A stretch of 50,519 nucleotides of DNA from Candidatus Thorarchaeota archaeon (GCA_016841005.1 JAEORG010000271.1:1-50519); one strand, 5' to 3'. Numbered from the stretch's first letter, positions 8,316 to 17,002 are shown. The notes: generated by a model not told the origin, from the letters alone. Numbers and translations are program-made.

Positions 8316-8585
8316 CTATAGAGATGAGATTCGGAGATCTCTGGTGGTGGGCACCAGAGACTCTCCGCGGAAGTTGCGACTCCCTGCTCCGCAGATAACT
8401 GCGGTGACCCCTATCAAGGAGAAACCCAAAACGACGGGACCTATGAGGAGAGTGGAGAAGAGTGAGAGGAGTGCCAGCAAGAAACCGGAGATAGTCTTTA
8501 TTCCAAATTGTCTTGTTTGGTTGCTGTTCCGTGGTGGCGCGTGCAGGTTCATCACAAACATCTCGTGTGCGCTGTCAAGCGTCAT
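8316..8585 (-). CDS. Small two-helix membrane protein
   Basis: About 89 residues if ATG 8585 is used; ATG 8549 gives 77 and is also possible. Neither has a convincing ribosome site. A hydrophilic N-terminal segment is followed by two adjacent hydrophobic helices (FLLALLSLFSTLLI and VVLGFSLIGVTAVI) separated by Gly-Pro, then a polar tail of about 25 residues. The layout resembles DUF4190-like short membrane proteins, but no family is assigned. It is downstream of the coiled-coil winged-helix gene on the same strand, with a strong TATA box (8670-8677) and an operator-like repeat before it and a hairpin terminator after it, which supports a real transcription unit. Confidence 0.45.
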   Translation of the reverse strand: MTLDSAHEMFVMNLHAPPRNSNQTRQFGIKTISGFLLALLSLFSTLLIGPVVLGFSLIGVTAVICGAGSRNFRGESLVPTTRDLRISSL

Positions 8586-8633
8586 TTCGGTGGCGGCCGA
8601 ATTAATCCCTCGAACGTTCCGGTTCGGTTGAAT

Positions 8634-8677
8634 CGTTTGACGTTTGACAATTACCAAACGTATCAAATGCATATAAA
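8634..8677 (-). promoter_or_regulatory. TATA box with a palindromic operator-like repeat
   Basis: On the reverse strand TTTATATGC (plus positions 8669-8677) is a good archaeal TATA box. About 25 bases downstream, over the expected transcription start, lies a perfect inverted repeat with 7-bp arms, ACGTTTG (8640-8646) and CAAACGT (8655-8661), with an 8-base spacer. A tandem copy of CGTTTGA (8634-8640, 8641-8647) adds a direct repeat. This arrangement suits binding by a dimeric repressor that controls the small membrane-protein gene. Confidence 0.5.
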
Positions 8678-8747
8678 CCTTATGAATGACGAGACTTTGT
8701 TCTATATTAGTCGCAAATGTGTGAAAAAGAGAGTGTGTGATTTGAGG

Positions 8748-9233
8748 TTATTTTGCAAGTGTGAAATATCTCGCACGTTCGTCCTCGTCTTCGATGACCA
8801 TGAGTACACCGCGTTGAATGAGCGTATTGACTCTCTCACGGACTATTCTTCGTGATGCGGTTCCCCTCTCAGCTCTGATAGAAGCTGTAATTTGACTAAT
8901 ATTGAGCGGTTGTGAACTGTCAAGTATCTTTATGATTAACCATGATATCTGATCTTTCTTCAGGTCTCCATACCTCGATTCGAGTCTCTCTGCTTTGGTG
9001 AACTTGGACATCAATTTCACCATACCGTCGTAAAACTCAAACCCTTCTCTGATGACCTGAGCAGATTCACTAACTTCCTCAATACCCGGACCAATCCGCT
9101 CTATCAGCGCTTCGACTCTCTGAAGTCGTTTTGAAATCTCATTCAACCTGTCCTGAACCTCATCTAGCGTAAGTTCTGACTTTTCCTTCGAATCCGCATC
9201 AGCCGCAGGTTTTGGAGTCAAATTTGTAACCAC
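8748..9233 (-). CDS. Coiled-coil plus winged-helix protein
   Basis: 161 residues starting at GTG 9233. Residues 1-18 are polar and disordered. Residues 20-60 form a predicted coiled coil (LDEVQDRLNEISKRLQRVEA, then LIERIGPGIEEV). Residues 90-160 are a winged helix: DQISWLIIKILDSSQPLN, ISQITASIRAERGTASRRIV (recognition region) and a beta-hairpin wing ending in YFTLAK. The fold suggests a transcription regulator or DNA/nucleoprotein adaptor that dimerises through the coiled coil. It is divergent from the ClC gene with 99 bases between. The palindrome at 8640-8661, 90 bases downstream of its stop, is a candidate binding site (inference). Confidence 0.65.
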   Translation of the reverse strand: MVTNLTPKPAADADSKEKSELTLDEVQDRLNEISKRLQRVEALIERIGPGIEEVSESAQVIREGFEFYDGMVKLMSKFTKAERLESRYGDLKKDQISWLIIKILDSSQPLNISQITASIRAERGTASRRIVRERVNTLIQRGVLMVIEDEDERARYFTLAK

Positions 9234-9332
9234 TCACTAAATATACTAAGTTTTGATAAATGTGATGACGAATGCCACATACGCCAAAGGGTTTTATCAT
9301 CGAACGATTGACAGTTAGGAGGGTCTCATCCG

Positions 9333-10778
9333 TTGTCAGCTGTAGAGTCAGAGGATCAAATTGACGAGAAAGTGATTCCACTCCGAGAGCTTTTTCATTT
9401 CAGCCATTTCAAATCATTCTACAGACTCTACGTTCCCATCGCAATCATCATTGGATTTGTTGCAGGATTAGCAATGGTCGTATTTCAATGGTTGATTATT
9501 GGATTCACCACAGTGTTTTCGATCATGCCGATATTCATTACGCCCATCATCGGTGGAGCGTTCTCTGGGCTTATGATATATGCTGGAAGACGTGAAGTAC
9601 AGGGAAGCGGCATCTCTATGGCAATTGAGATGACACATGAGCCGTATAGTATAGACAAAGGCACTGCAATCACGAAGTTACTAGCGACCTCTATCTCTAT
9701 TGGATCTGGAAATCCTGTTGGACGAGAGGGGCCCGCTGTGCTAATTGGAGCTTCAATCGGGAACACAATAGGCAGACGTTTGGGATTCCATGAAGACGCT
9801 CACCTCAGAGTCATCTTAATGATTGGATCCGCTGCAGCAACTGCAGGAATCTATAAGGCTCCACTTGGAGGGGCACTATTTGCAACAGAAGCACCTTATA
9901 GAAGAGATGCAAGACTTGGTTACTTTGTACCTACTGTAATAGCAGCACTTACGTCGTATATCGTATATGCAGCTATAATGGGAATTGAACCTATCCTACA
10001 CTTTGGTGCAAGCTTCAATCTTACTTTGGAAATAATTCCAATGCTAATCATCTTTGGAATAATTGCAGGTGGGATATCTATCCTATTTGCAGTAGTACTG
10101 ATGATTACACGTAACTTCTTCACAGTTAAACTACCTAATTGGGTTGATCCTATTGCTGGCTCAGCTCTTGCATGTATTGCAATCTTCATTACTGGATTAG
10201 CCGTAGACCCATCTCTAACTATCGCAGGTATGGGATATGAGGTTATCAATAGTCTTGCAACGACAACAGTTCCACTTGCTATACTCTTTATGCTTCTAAT
10301 CGGGAAATTATTTGCATCATCTTTTGTAGTAGCTGGAAGAACATCAGGAGGTGTTCTTGCATCATCTCTCTTCGTTGGTGCTATGTTAGGAGCAATATTT
10401 GGAGAGGTTTTCTATCCTGATCTAGTTGGGGCCTTCATCGTTCTGGGTATGGGAGCAGTACTAGCAGCGACCACAAACACACCAGTTGCAACTACTATTA
10501 TGATGTTAGAAATGAGCCTTTCATTTGAGTTAGCCATACCACTTGCACTTTGTATTGCTGTTTCATATTTGGTTAGTGGAGGATCGTCACTCTATGAGGG
10601 TCAAAAAGTAAGCAGAGAAGACGAAGAAACAGATTATTATAAACTCGCAAATAAAAAACCGGATCCAGAAGATAGACTAGGTCATGATGAGAATATCGCT
10701 AATCCCTCAAATTATAAGAATCTCCTAGAGAATGACGAAACGCATCGTGGCCTGGAGGAGGATGAAACGGGCAGTTAA
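9333..10778 (+). CDS. ClC-family chloride channel/transporter
   Basis: 481 residues, integral membrane. ClC signatures in order: QGSGIS (usual GSGIP), GSGNPVGREGPAVLIGA (the GREGP glutamate is the gating/proton glutamate), GIYKAPLGGALFATEA, GRTSGGVLASSLFVGAMLGA (usual GGxFxPxLxxGA), and GMGAVLAATTNTPVATTIMM. The gating Glu is present, so Cl-/H+ exchange is possible, and the acidic residue in ALFATEA is near the position of the internal proton glutamate. The C-terminal 50 residues are hydrophilic and acidic with no CBS domains. The start is TTG 9333 with TAGGAGGG at 9316-9323. Confidence 0.93.
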   Translation: MSAVESEDQIDEKVIPLRELFHFSHFKSFYRLYVPIAIIIGFVAGLAMVVFQWLIIGFTTVFSIMPIFITPIIGGAFSGLMIYAGRREVQGSGISMAIEMTHEPYSIDKGTAITKLLATSISIGSGNPVGREGPAVLIGASIGNTIGRRLGFHEDAHLRVILMIGSAAATAGIYKAPLGGALFATEAPYRRDARLGYFVPTVIAALTSYIVYAAIMGIEPILHFGASFNLTLEIIPMLIIFGIIAGGISILFAVVLMITRNFFTVKLPNWVDPIAGSALACIAIFITGLAVDPSLTIAGMGYEVINSLATTTVPLAILFMLLIGKLFASSFVVAGRTSGGVLASSLFVGAMLGAIFGEVFYPDLVGAFIVLGMGAVLAATTNTPVATTIMMLEMSLSFELAIPLALCIAVSYLVSGGSSLYEGQKVSREDEETDYYKLANKKPDPEDRLGHDENIANPSNYKNLLENDETHRGLEEDETGS

Positions 10779-10810
10779 CTTATCAAGATTCGTGAAGTAT
10801 ACTCTAGCTA

Positions 10811-10837
10811 GGTTGACTTGAATCAACCGAGTTCAAG
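10811..10837 (+). other. Overlapping hairpins that could form a pseudoknot or switch
   Basis: GGTTGA (10811-10816) pairs with TCAACC (10823-10828). The six loop bases between them, CTTGAA (10817-10822), are perfectly complementary to TTCAAG (10832-10837). The two stems are therefore either alternatives or the two halves of an H-type pseudoknot. They lie 15 bases upstream of the ribosome site (GGGAGAG, 10852-10858) of the subtilisin gene at 10865, and 33 bases after the ClC stop. Confidence 0.35.
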
Positions 10838-10864
10838 CTGCATTTGTTGCTGGGAGAGATTCAT

Positions 10865-13537
10865 ATGAAACGGTTTGTGTGCACGCTTATTGTATTGCTA
10901 ATTACCACTCCAGTATTTCTTGTTGTGACACCACAGATAATTAATGATAGTTCCTCATTCAACCAAAATCGCGTTGTTGATTTCGATGTGCTGGCGAATA
11001 CCTTTGGCGATACAATTCCAATTGTTGCAAGCTTCGATAATATGCAAGAATCAACTATTGAGTTTCTAATATCGAAGTTTGGCCTTGAATTTAGTCTTGG
11101 ATCTGCACAGTCAAGCAGAGTAGGATCTTTTTATCTGATTCAAGGTTCAGCAGCTGCTTTAGATGATCTTGCCCAATTCTCGGATGTTGACATCATTGGT
11201 CCACAGACACTTGCTAGTCATACATATGCGGCGAGAGATGTTTCTATGCCAGAAATCAACGCCACTCTTGTCTGGCAGACATTGGATGATTTGGGACGTA
11301 ATGTAACAGGGGAAGGAATCCTAATTGCTGATTTGGATTCTGGAGTGGATTGGACACATCCTGATCTATGGTATGCAAATGGTTCATCATATAATTGGAT
11401 TGATCAAAACACTGACACCTTTGTTACAAATGGCACAGACTATATCGATTTAGATGATAGTGGTACTGGAGTTCCTAGTGAAGCTCTATACTACATTGAC
11501 CTTGATGGAAGCGGGACCTTCAACTCAACAACTGAATGGATTTGGGTTGACAACGGCACACAGAATGGAGTTCCAAACATTGGGGAACCCTTCTTTGTTG
11601 TTAATGACACAAATAACGACGATGCACTTAATGTAGGTGAATCATTGATTATGCTCAACAAACCAAAAACACGGTATATAGTTGAGAAGATTGCCAGTAA
11701 TTTGCAAGTGTGGGATCGGAATACAAATCTAACAAGTAGCACACATGAAGATACTGATGGACATGGAACTGCAGTTTCCGGTATTCTTCTTGGAGGTCAA
11801 GTTGGCTATAGAAAGTATGTTGGAGCTGCACCAAATGCAGAACTCATGATGATTAAAGTATTAGGTCCATCTGCATCTACATTGACAATTGAAGAGGGAC
11901 TCACATATGCATATAATCAAGGTGCAGAGGTAATCTTGATTGAAATAGGTTCTTGGACCTATGAATTTCTTGATGGGAGCTCAGCTGCTGAAGTATTAAT
12001 TGATAGTATAGTTGCATCTGGAATTCCTGTGATTGCACCTAGTGGAAATCTTGGAGGAAAGGATAAGCATGCGCTGTTTACAGCAGCTATTGATACGCCA
12101 TATACTGTCGACTTTAGCATACCTCCCGTAGGTGGTCCACCAACAGAAGGTGAGTATATTGATTTTGATATTGAAGAGGTGTACATTACTGTATTATCTG
12201 TTAACACAACTGATTTCGCTGCATGCAACTTTAGTGTAATAATGAATATGGGCGGTCCACTTGTAACAATATATCTTCATCCTGGAACCGGGATGTGGAA
12301 TTGGGTCTTCGAACCTATTGTTTTCGGAGGAGGTTTCTCGGTTCGTGCGGACTCTTTTATAGAAAGCTCCTCACGATCAACTAGCATGCTTGCCATTCGA
12401 TTGACAGGTACTTTACCAATTACAACCACTCCTCCATGGCACTCAATCAATGTAACAGCTCCACAGGAAACTGTCTTTCACGCATACATCTCTGACGATC
12501 AAAGTTCATGGACTGGAGGATGCATTTGGAAGACAGATGTGTCAGATGATTATGAAATAACCTGGCCATCTACTTCTGATTCTGCATTAAGTGTCGCAAG
12601 CTATAGAACAAGAGATATTCTTCAGTCGTCATGGGGTCCAAGTGATACTCTTCATGATTTAGCTGGCTTTTCATCGCGTGGACCGAGAATTGATGGAACT
12701 CTAAAACAGGGTGTTGCCGCACCCGGTGGATATGATGTAATCTCCATCTACTCGAATGCTTCCCTCTGGGCTGACTGGTATAATGCATTTGGAGCGTATC
12801 CATTCAATGAGTCTTTTGGATCATACCAATTCTTTAGCGGAACAAGTGCCTCAGGCCCTCATGTAGCTGGTACGGCAGCTCTTATGCTTCAGACAAATTC
12901 ATCTTGTGGCTCAGAAGTAGCTAATATAATCAAATTGAGTGCAGTGTCTGATTCCTTCACTGGCAATGTTCCCAATCCTAATTGGGGATGGGGAAAACTA
13001 GATGCATATGCTGCAGTTCAACAGGTGACTCCAGTTCCTGATACTTCACCTCCAACCATAGGAATCCCATTTACGACCCCTGCAACGCCTGTTAATTCGA
13101 CTCCAACAACCATCGAGGTTTCTGTGTCAGATTTCAGTGGTGTTGACACCGTAATTCTAGGGTACTTCAATGGGTCTACTTGGGTCAATATTTCGATGTC
13201 ACTTGTGGGTTCCTATTACTCAGCAGAAATCCCCCTACTGCCTACTGGTACAAATGTCATATATCGAATATATGCAAATGATAGTCTTGGAAACAATGCA
13301 ACAAGCCCAGATTATTCATTCACCATTCAGTCTTCTACGGCCACTACAACAACATCGACTACGGCAACAACAACAACCACTACAACAACGAACACAACGG
13401 GATCTTCGACAGATTCTACACCCACTGGTGGAGAAGGGGAGCCCGATTATCTGACATTGGCATTGATGCTAGGAATTGTGCTTGCAGTGCTCATCCTAGG
13501 GTGTATCGCATCTCGTAGAAGAGAAAGATATCAGTGA
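10865..13537 (+). CDS. Membrane-anchored subtilisin-like protease (S8), Thr-rich stalk
   Basis: 890 residues, secreted and anchored. It has a signal peptide (MKRFVCTLIVLLITTPVFLV) and a propeptide-like region to about 125. S8 catalytic residues are all present: Asp near 158 (ADLDSGVDWTHPDLW), His near 300 (TDGHGTAVSG), the oxyanion Asn in APSGNLGG and Ser near 661 (SGTSASGPHVAG). Between Asp and His is an insert of about 110 residues with acidic DLDGSGT and DTNNDD loops that look calcium-binding. The C-terminal part holds an Ig-like domain, a Thr-rich stalk (about 20 Thr), one TM helix and a basic tail (RRRERYQ). The start is ATG 10865 with GGGAGAG six bases upstream, rather than the in-frame TTG at 10844. 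Its sequence GNLGGxxKHAxF after the Asn is shared with the 25982-29161 protease. Confidence 0.93.
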   Translation: MKRFVCTLIVLLITTPVFLVVTPQIINDSSSFNQNRVVDFDVLANTFGDTIPIVASFDNMQESTIEFLISKFGLEFSLGSAQSSRVGSFYLIQGSAAALDDLAQFSDVDIIGPQTLASHTYAARDVSMPEINATLVWQTLDDLGRNVTGEGILIADLDSGVDWTHPDLWYANGSSYNWIDQNTDTFVTNGTDYIDLDDSGTGVPSEALYYIDLDGSGTFNSTTEWIWVDNGTQNGVPNIGEPFFVVNDTNNDDALNVGESLIMLNKPKTRYIVEKIASNLQVWDRNTNLTSSTHEDTDGHGTAVSGILLGGQVGYRKYVGAAPNAELMMIKVLGPSASTLTIEEGLTYAYNQGAEVILIEIGSWTYEFLDGSSAAEVLIDSIVASGIPVIAPSGNLGGKDKHALFTAAIDTPYTVDFSIPPVGGPPTEGEYIDFDIEEVYITVLSVNTTDFAACNFSVIMNMGGPLVTIYLHPGTGMWNWVFEPIVFGGGFSVRADSFIESSSRSTSMLAIRLTGTLPITTTPPWHSINVTAPQETVFHAYISDDQSSWTGGCIWKTDVSDDYEITWPSTSDSALSVASYRTRDILQSSWGPSDTLHDLAGFSSRGPRIDGTLKQGVAAPGGYDVISIYSNASLWADWYNAFGAYPFNESFGSYQFFSGTSASGPHVAGTAALMLQTNSSCGSEVANIIKLSAVSDSFTGNVPNPNWGWGKLDAYAAVQQVTPVPDTSPPTIGIPFTTPATPVNSTPTTIEVSVSDFSGVDTVILGYFNGSTWVNISMSLVGSYYSAEIPLLPTGTNVIYRIYANDSLGNNATSPDYSFTIQSSTATTTTSTTATTTTTTTTNTTGSSTDSTPTGGEGEPDYLTLALMLGIVLAVLILGCIASRRRERYQ

Positions 13538-13621
13538 TATGAATCTGATACATTAAGCGTCATGAGGAACTCTTATCTGTAGATGAACCGAATCCGTCCC
13601 TGACTGCGAGGATAATAGACA

Positions 13622-13972
13622 ATGTCAATGAAGAAACTTGGTGAATTCTCTCTCAAATTCAAAGATTCAGGTGGCAATAAGTCCATGCCCATTGAAGTCA
13701 TGGTCGATAGAGAGAATACCACCGTAATTCTTGATTGCGATTGTTGCCAGGAAACTCTCTCTAGCAGACTACCTGGCGGTGTCCTCATACCTATCGCATC
13801 AACCTTGAAGAAATTCTTTGAAAAGAATGGTATGAGAATCGTTCGAGTGCGGACATCTGGAACTATGATGCGTCGTACATACAAGGGGGTATTGGATGAG
13901 GCACTTATCCCTGAAATGATATCGCACTTAGAGCAACGTGTATCGGATTTCTCAAAACGTAGAAAAAGGTGA
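13622..13972 (+). CDS. Small protein of unknown function with a CDCC motif
   Basis: 116 residues, cytoplasmic, alpha/beta. A beta-rich N-terminal half ends in TTVILDCDCCQE, followed by a helix (IPIASTLKKFFEKNG), a strand (MRIVRVRTSG) and a final amphipathic helix with a very basic end (FSKRRKR). Three cysteines in DCDCC could bind a metal, but there is no second cysteine pair. I do not recognise the family. The start is ATG 13622, with GAGG about 11 bases upstream. It lies 85 bases after the subtilisin gene and is convergent with serC across a GC hairpin. Confidence 0.6.
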   Translation: MSMKKLGEFSLKFKDSGGNKSMPIEVMVDRENTTVILDCDCCQETLSSRLPGGVLIPIASTLKKFFEKNGMRIVRVRTSGTMMRRTYKGVLDEALIPEMISHLEQRVSDFSKRRKR

Positions 13973-13976
13973 AGGC

Positions 13977-13992
13977 GGGGGAAATGCCCCCC
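13977..13992. terminator. GC hairpin between convergent genes
   Basis: GGGGG (13977-13981) and CCCCC (13987-13991) form a stem across the 32-base gap between the 13622-13972 gene and serC. It could stop transcription from both sides, although neither side has a long T run. Confidence 0.4.
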
Positions 13993-14004
13993 TGCTCACA
14001 ATAC

Positions 14005-15090
14005 CTATTGATTGTTATTCTTGAATTCTTCCAAAAATTCTGCTAATTCCTTAACACCTTCTATTGTCATAGCATTGTAGATTGAAGCTCTCATACCACC
14101 TACAGACCTATGTCCCTTGAGTCCAATAAGATCACGTTTTGTACCATCTTCAACACATCTTGTTTCTAGTTCTTCACTCGCCATGGTGAAGGTCACATTC
14201 ATGAGTGATCGAGAATCCTCCCGTGCATGTCCTTTGTAAAATCCATCTGACGAATCAATTACATCATATAGAATTCTTGCTTTTTCGCGGTTGGTTTTCT
14301 CAATTTTCTCAATACCACCAAACTCCTTCCAATATTCTAGAGACAGTTTGCTCATATAGATGGGGAAGACTGGAGGAGTATTGAACATAGAGCCTTTTCC
14401 AGCGTGTGTAGACCATTTCAGCATCGTAGGTGTGTTCTCAGGAACTCTCTCCAATAGATCTTCTCTTACAATTACTAGGGTCACACCAGCAGGACCAAGG
14501 TTCTTCTGTGCTCCGGCATAAATGACACCAAAATCTTTCACATTCACAGCTCTTGCCATCAAATCTGATGACATGTCTACGACTAAGGGCACATTGTCAG
14601 GAGGTATAGGCCAATTATGCCATTCCGTTCCATAGAGAGTATTATTGCTAGTGATGTGAAGATATGCCGCCTCTTTGCTGATACTGAACTCTTTAGGAAT
14701 GTAGCTGAAATTATCATCTTCTGAGGAAGCAATAACATTCACATCTCCATAGAGTTTTGCCTCTTTGATAGCTTTCGTAGACCATCCCCCTGTATTGATA
14801 TACTCCATTGGCTTTCCTTTTACTTGCATATTTATTGCTGTCATCAGGAATTGTGTAGATGCTCCACCACCTAGCCATAGAATCTTGTAGTCATCAGGTA
14901 CATGCATCAATTCTCTAACAAGATTCTCAGCAGCTGCCATTTCGTTCTCCCATTCTTTTGAGCGATGTGAGATTTCCATCACTGACATTCCAGTGTTTTC
15001 AAAGTTCAGCAGGTTCTCCTGTGCCTTCTTAAGTGCAGGTAGCGGGAGAGTTGCAGGACCTGGGTAGAAATTATATACACGCTTTGTCAT
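14005..15090 (-). CDS. serC: Phosphoserine aminotransferase
   Basis: 361 residues, class V aminotransferase. It converts 3-phosphohydroxypyruvate and glutamate to phosphoserine and 2-oxoglutarate in serine biosynthesis. Family marks are the N-terminal NFYPGPATLPLPAL, the MEISHRS motif, GGGASTQF (phosphate binding), D172 in VVDMSSD, the PLP lysine K196 in AGAQKNLGPAG, and a C-terminal HRSVGGMRASIYNAM. Length matches bacterial SerC (about 360). It starts 13 bases after the stop of the DUF1015 gene, so they form an operon and DUF1015 is transcribed first. The GC stem at 13977-13992 follows it. Confidence 0.95.
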   Translation of the reverse strand: MTKRVYNFYPGPATLPLPALKKAQENLLNFENTGMSVMEISHRSKEWENEMAAAENLVRELMHVPDDYKILWLGGGASTQFLMTAINMQVKGKPMEYINTGGWSTKAIKEAKLYGDVNVIASSEDDNFSYIPKEFSISKEAAYLHITSNNTLYGTEWHNWPIPPDNVPLVVDMSSDLMARAVNVKDFGVIYAGAQKNLGPAGVTLVIVREDLLERVPENTPTMLKWSTHAGKGSMFNTPPVFPIYMSKLSLEYWKEFGGIEKIEKTNREKARILYDVIDSSDGFYKGHAREDSRSLMNVTFTMASEELETRCVEDGTKRDLIGLKGHRSVGGMRASIYNAMTIEGVKELAEFLEEFKNNNQ

Positions 15091-15103
15091 TTTGTTACCT
15101 TCA

Positions 15104-16438
15104 TTATTTTGTCAGTTTGTTTATAGTAAATCCAGTCCATACTTTTGGCTGGAAAAAGGTGCTTTTCTGTGGCATCACCTCAAAGTTTTTCGATACTGCT
15201 TCAACTTCCTCCACCTTTGTTGGGTTCATGAAGAATACGGCTTGAGCTTCTCCTTTCACCGAGTTGATTGATTCTTCAACAGCATCTCCGATTCCTTTGA
15301 GATAAACAACGAATCCTCCACCTTTCATTGTGCCTTGCATCAATTTCTCTTTGTCGATTCCTAGCATCTTATCAAGAACCAACGCATGAAGAATTGATAC
15401 ATCGAGATTTCTTAGTTCATCTGAACTGTCAGGCATAACTTCCCTCATAATGCTCAAATCCTGTAGTGTTAGAGCATAGAAATATCCATCATCTATGAAC
15501 AATCCTAGAGTATGCTTTCCTTTCTCAAACATCATCTTCATCTGGGCGAACATAGAATCTTTGTCACTAAATGATTCTAGCTCGAAGTAGTCCTTAATTT
15601 TGTTAAGAAGACGCTCTCCACTAAAATTGTCTAGGTTCTGTACTAGTCTATGTGTTGGCAGAACAACAAGACCGGGATTTGATATATTGACGAATGTAAG
15701 CATACGGTACTTTGCTGAATCAAGATCTGGATTCTCCATTGACAGTTGAAGCGCAGTCTTGTATCTATGGTGGCCATCTGCAATAATGACATACTTGTTC
15801 TCCATAAGGCGTGATATTTCCTTACTCTTTTCCTCGCTTGAGATTCGCCAGATTCTATGTCTGACATCTTCATAGTCAGTAAGATCGATATCAGGATTAT
15901 TAATCATTGATTCTTCTAAAATTGCATCAACTTTTCCCTCATGGTCTGGATAGATTACGAATATCTGTCCAAAGTTGGCCATTGTTTCTCTACAAAGACT
16001 TAATCTATCAATAATGTCTTTAGGTAAAGTTTCTTCATGTTGGAGCACTCCTGAGAATGTTCCTCCATTTGGTGCTGTCTTTGCGAAATCCTCTAATTCC
16101 ATTAGGCCAATAAACCCAAAACGAAAGAGTTTCATCCCGTCTACTTCGAAATCCTGACCATAGACATAGAAACACTCAGATTCATCACGAATTAGGATTT
16201 CATCCTTTATCCAAGAATTCAGATAATCTCTTGCGCGAGTGTATTGATTCTGTGATTCAGTATCATTGTCTAGGGCTTTATTTTTGATTATCCAAGCGAT
16301 ATTGAAATTCGAGAGAGATTGAATTTCGTCAACTTTCTCTCCTTTAATAATGTCATAGGGTGGTGCAACAACCTTGGAAAGGTCTTTGATTTTCTCCCTA
16401 TTATATCGATACGCTCTGAACGGAACCACTCGAACCAT
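15104..16438 (-). CDS. DUF1015-family protein, ParB-like DGHHR motif
   Basis: 444 residues, cytoplasmic. Family signatures are VVPFRAYRYN at the start, VAPPYDII (residues 24-31), QHEETLPKDIIDRL (132-145) and ADGHHRYKTALQL (220-232). The D221-GHHR225 element resembles the phosphate-binding motif of the ParB/sulfiredoxin-like fold used by free-serine kinases such as archaeal SerK and SbnI (recalled comparison). DUF1015 genes are often next to serine-pathway genes, and here the gene is 13 bases upstream of serC in one operon, so a role in serine or phosphoserine metabolism is likely (inference). I start at ATG 16438 (MVRVVPFRAY), where the family begins, rather than at 16459. Confidence 0.85.
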   Translation of the reverse strand: MVRVVPFRAYRYNREKIKDLSKVVAPPYDIIKGEKVDEIQSLSNFNIAWIIKNKALDNDTESQNQYTRARDYLNSWIKDEILIRDESECFYVYGQDFEVDGMKLFRFGFIGLMELEDFAKTAPNGGTFSGVLQHEETLPKDIIDRLSLCRETMANFGQIFVIYPDHEGKVDAILEESMINNPDIDLTDYEDVRHRIWRISSEEKSKEISRLMENKYVIIADGHHRYKTALQLSMENPDLDSAKYRMLTFVNISNPGLVVLPTHRLVQNLDNFSGERLLNKIKDYFELESFSDKDSMFAQMKMMFEKGKHTLGLFIDDGYFYALTLQDLSIMREVMPDSSDELRNLDVSILHALVLDKMLGIDKEKLMQGTMKGGGFVVYLKGIGDAVEESINSVKGEAQAVFFMNPTKVEEVEAVSKNFEVMPQKSTFFQPKVWTGFTINKLTK

Positions 16439-16611
16439 CGTGCACACTTCCAAATGCATAGAGCTGCTGAGCGCCTCAGCCGTCGTACTTGTGACATAAG
16501 TCTTTCTTTCAAGCTACGAGTCAATGCATGAAGAGTTTTTTAGGCCAAGCGTCAAACTTAAATTGAAACCGGTAGCGTGCACGCGAGCCATACATATTTG
16601 GGGGTACATTC

Positions 16612-16869
16612 ATGGAATTCTGTGAAAAATGCGGCGCGATGATGTTGCCACAAGTAAAAGACAAGAAGAAGATCTTGAAATGTAGAGAATGTGGATACGA
16701 AAAGCCTTTGAAGACCGATGGGTATAAAGTTGATTTTCGTGTCAAGCATAGTCCCAAAGAGAAAATCGTCGTTGTTGAGGAGGAAAGTCGTTATCAGGAA
16801 GAAATGACTGAAGATGAGCGGCGTGAGCGAAGAAAGGAAATTCTTGAGTTCTATGAGGGTGAAGATTAG
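16612..16869 (+). CDS. TFS/RPB9-like zinc ribbon protein lacking the C-terminal ribbon
   Basis: 85 residues. The N-terminal ribbon CEKCGAMMLPQ...KCRECGYEK (C4, C7, C24, C27) matches the RPB9/TFS N-terminal domain, and KVDFRVKHSPKEKIVVVEEE matches the TFS linker. Full TFS (about 110 residues) ends in a second ribbon with the acidic residues that stimulate RNA cleavage; here it is replaced by a charged helix (DERRERRKEILEFYEGED). The protein may bind RNA polymerase but should not support cleavage. GGGGGT lies about six bases before ATG 16612, and a TATA-like CTTAAAT is about 55 bases upstream. A palindrome GCGTGCACGC (16575-16584) lies near the expected transcription start. Confidence 0.8.
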   Translation: MEFCEKCGAMMLPQVKDKKKILKCRECGYEKPLKTDGYKVDFRVKHSPKEKIVVVEEESRYQEEMTEDERRERRKEILEFYEGED

Positions 16870-17002
16870 GATATTCATATCCACTCCGAACAATCTTTAA
16901 GTCAGCTAAGACAATATGCTACAAGTGGAGCTAATGGACTACACTAGCTGTTGCCTACTTTTTTGCCGCTAATTTACACATAATAAAAATTCAATCAGAG
17001 GA

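Noticed and set aside
8308..8855. Forward-strand ORFs over the 8316-8585 gene and its promoter
   Set aside because: The frames have unusual composition and no hydrophobic or domain pattern, and the second runs through the TATA box and operator. The reverse-strand gene has a TATA box, TM helices and a terminator.
13333..13430. ACA/ACT/ACG-rich tract as a DNA repeat or microsatellite
   Set aside because: It encodes the Thr-rich stalk of the subtilisin with mixed synonymous codons; it is a protein feature, not a repeat element.
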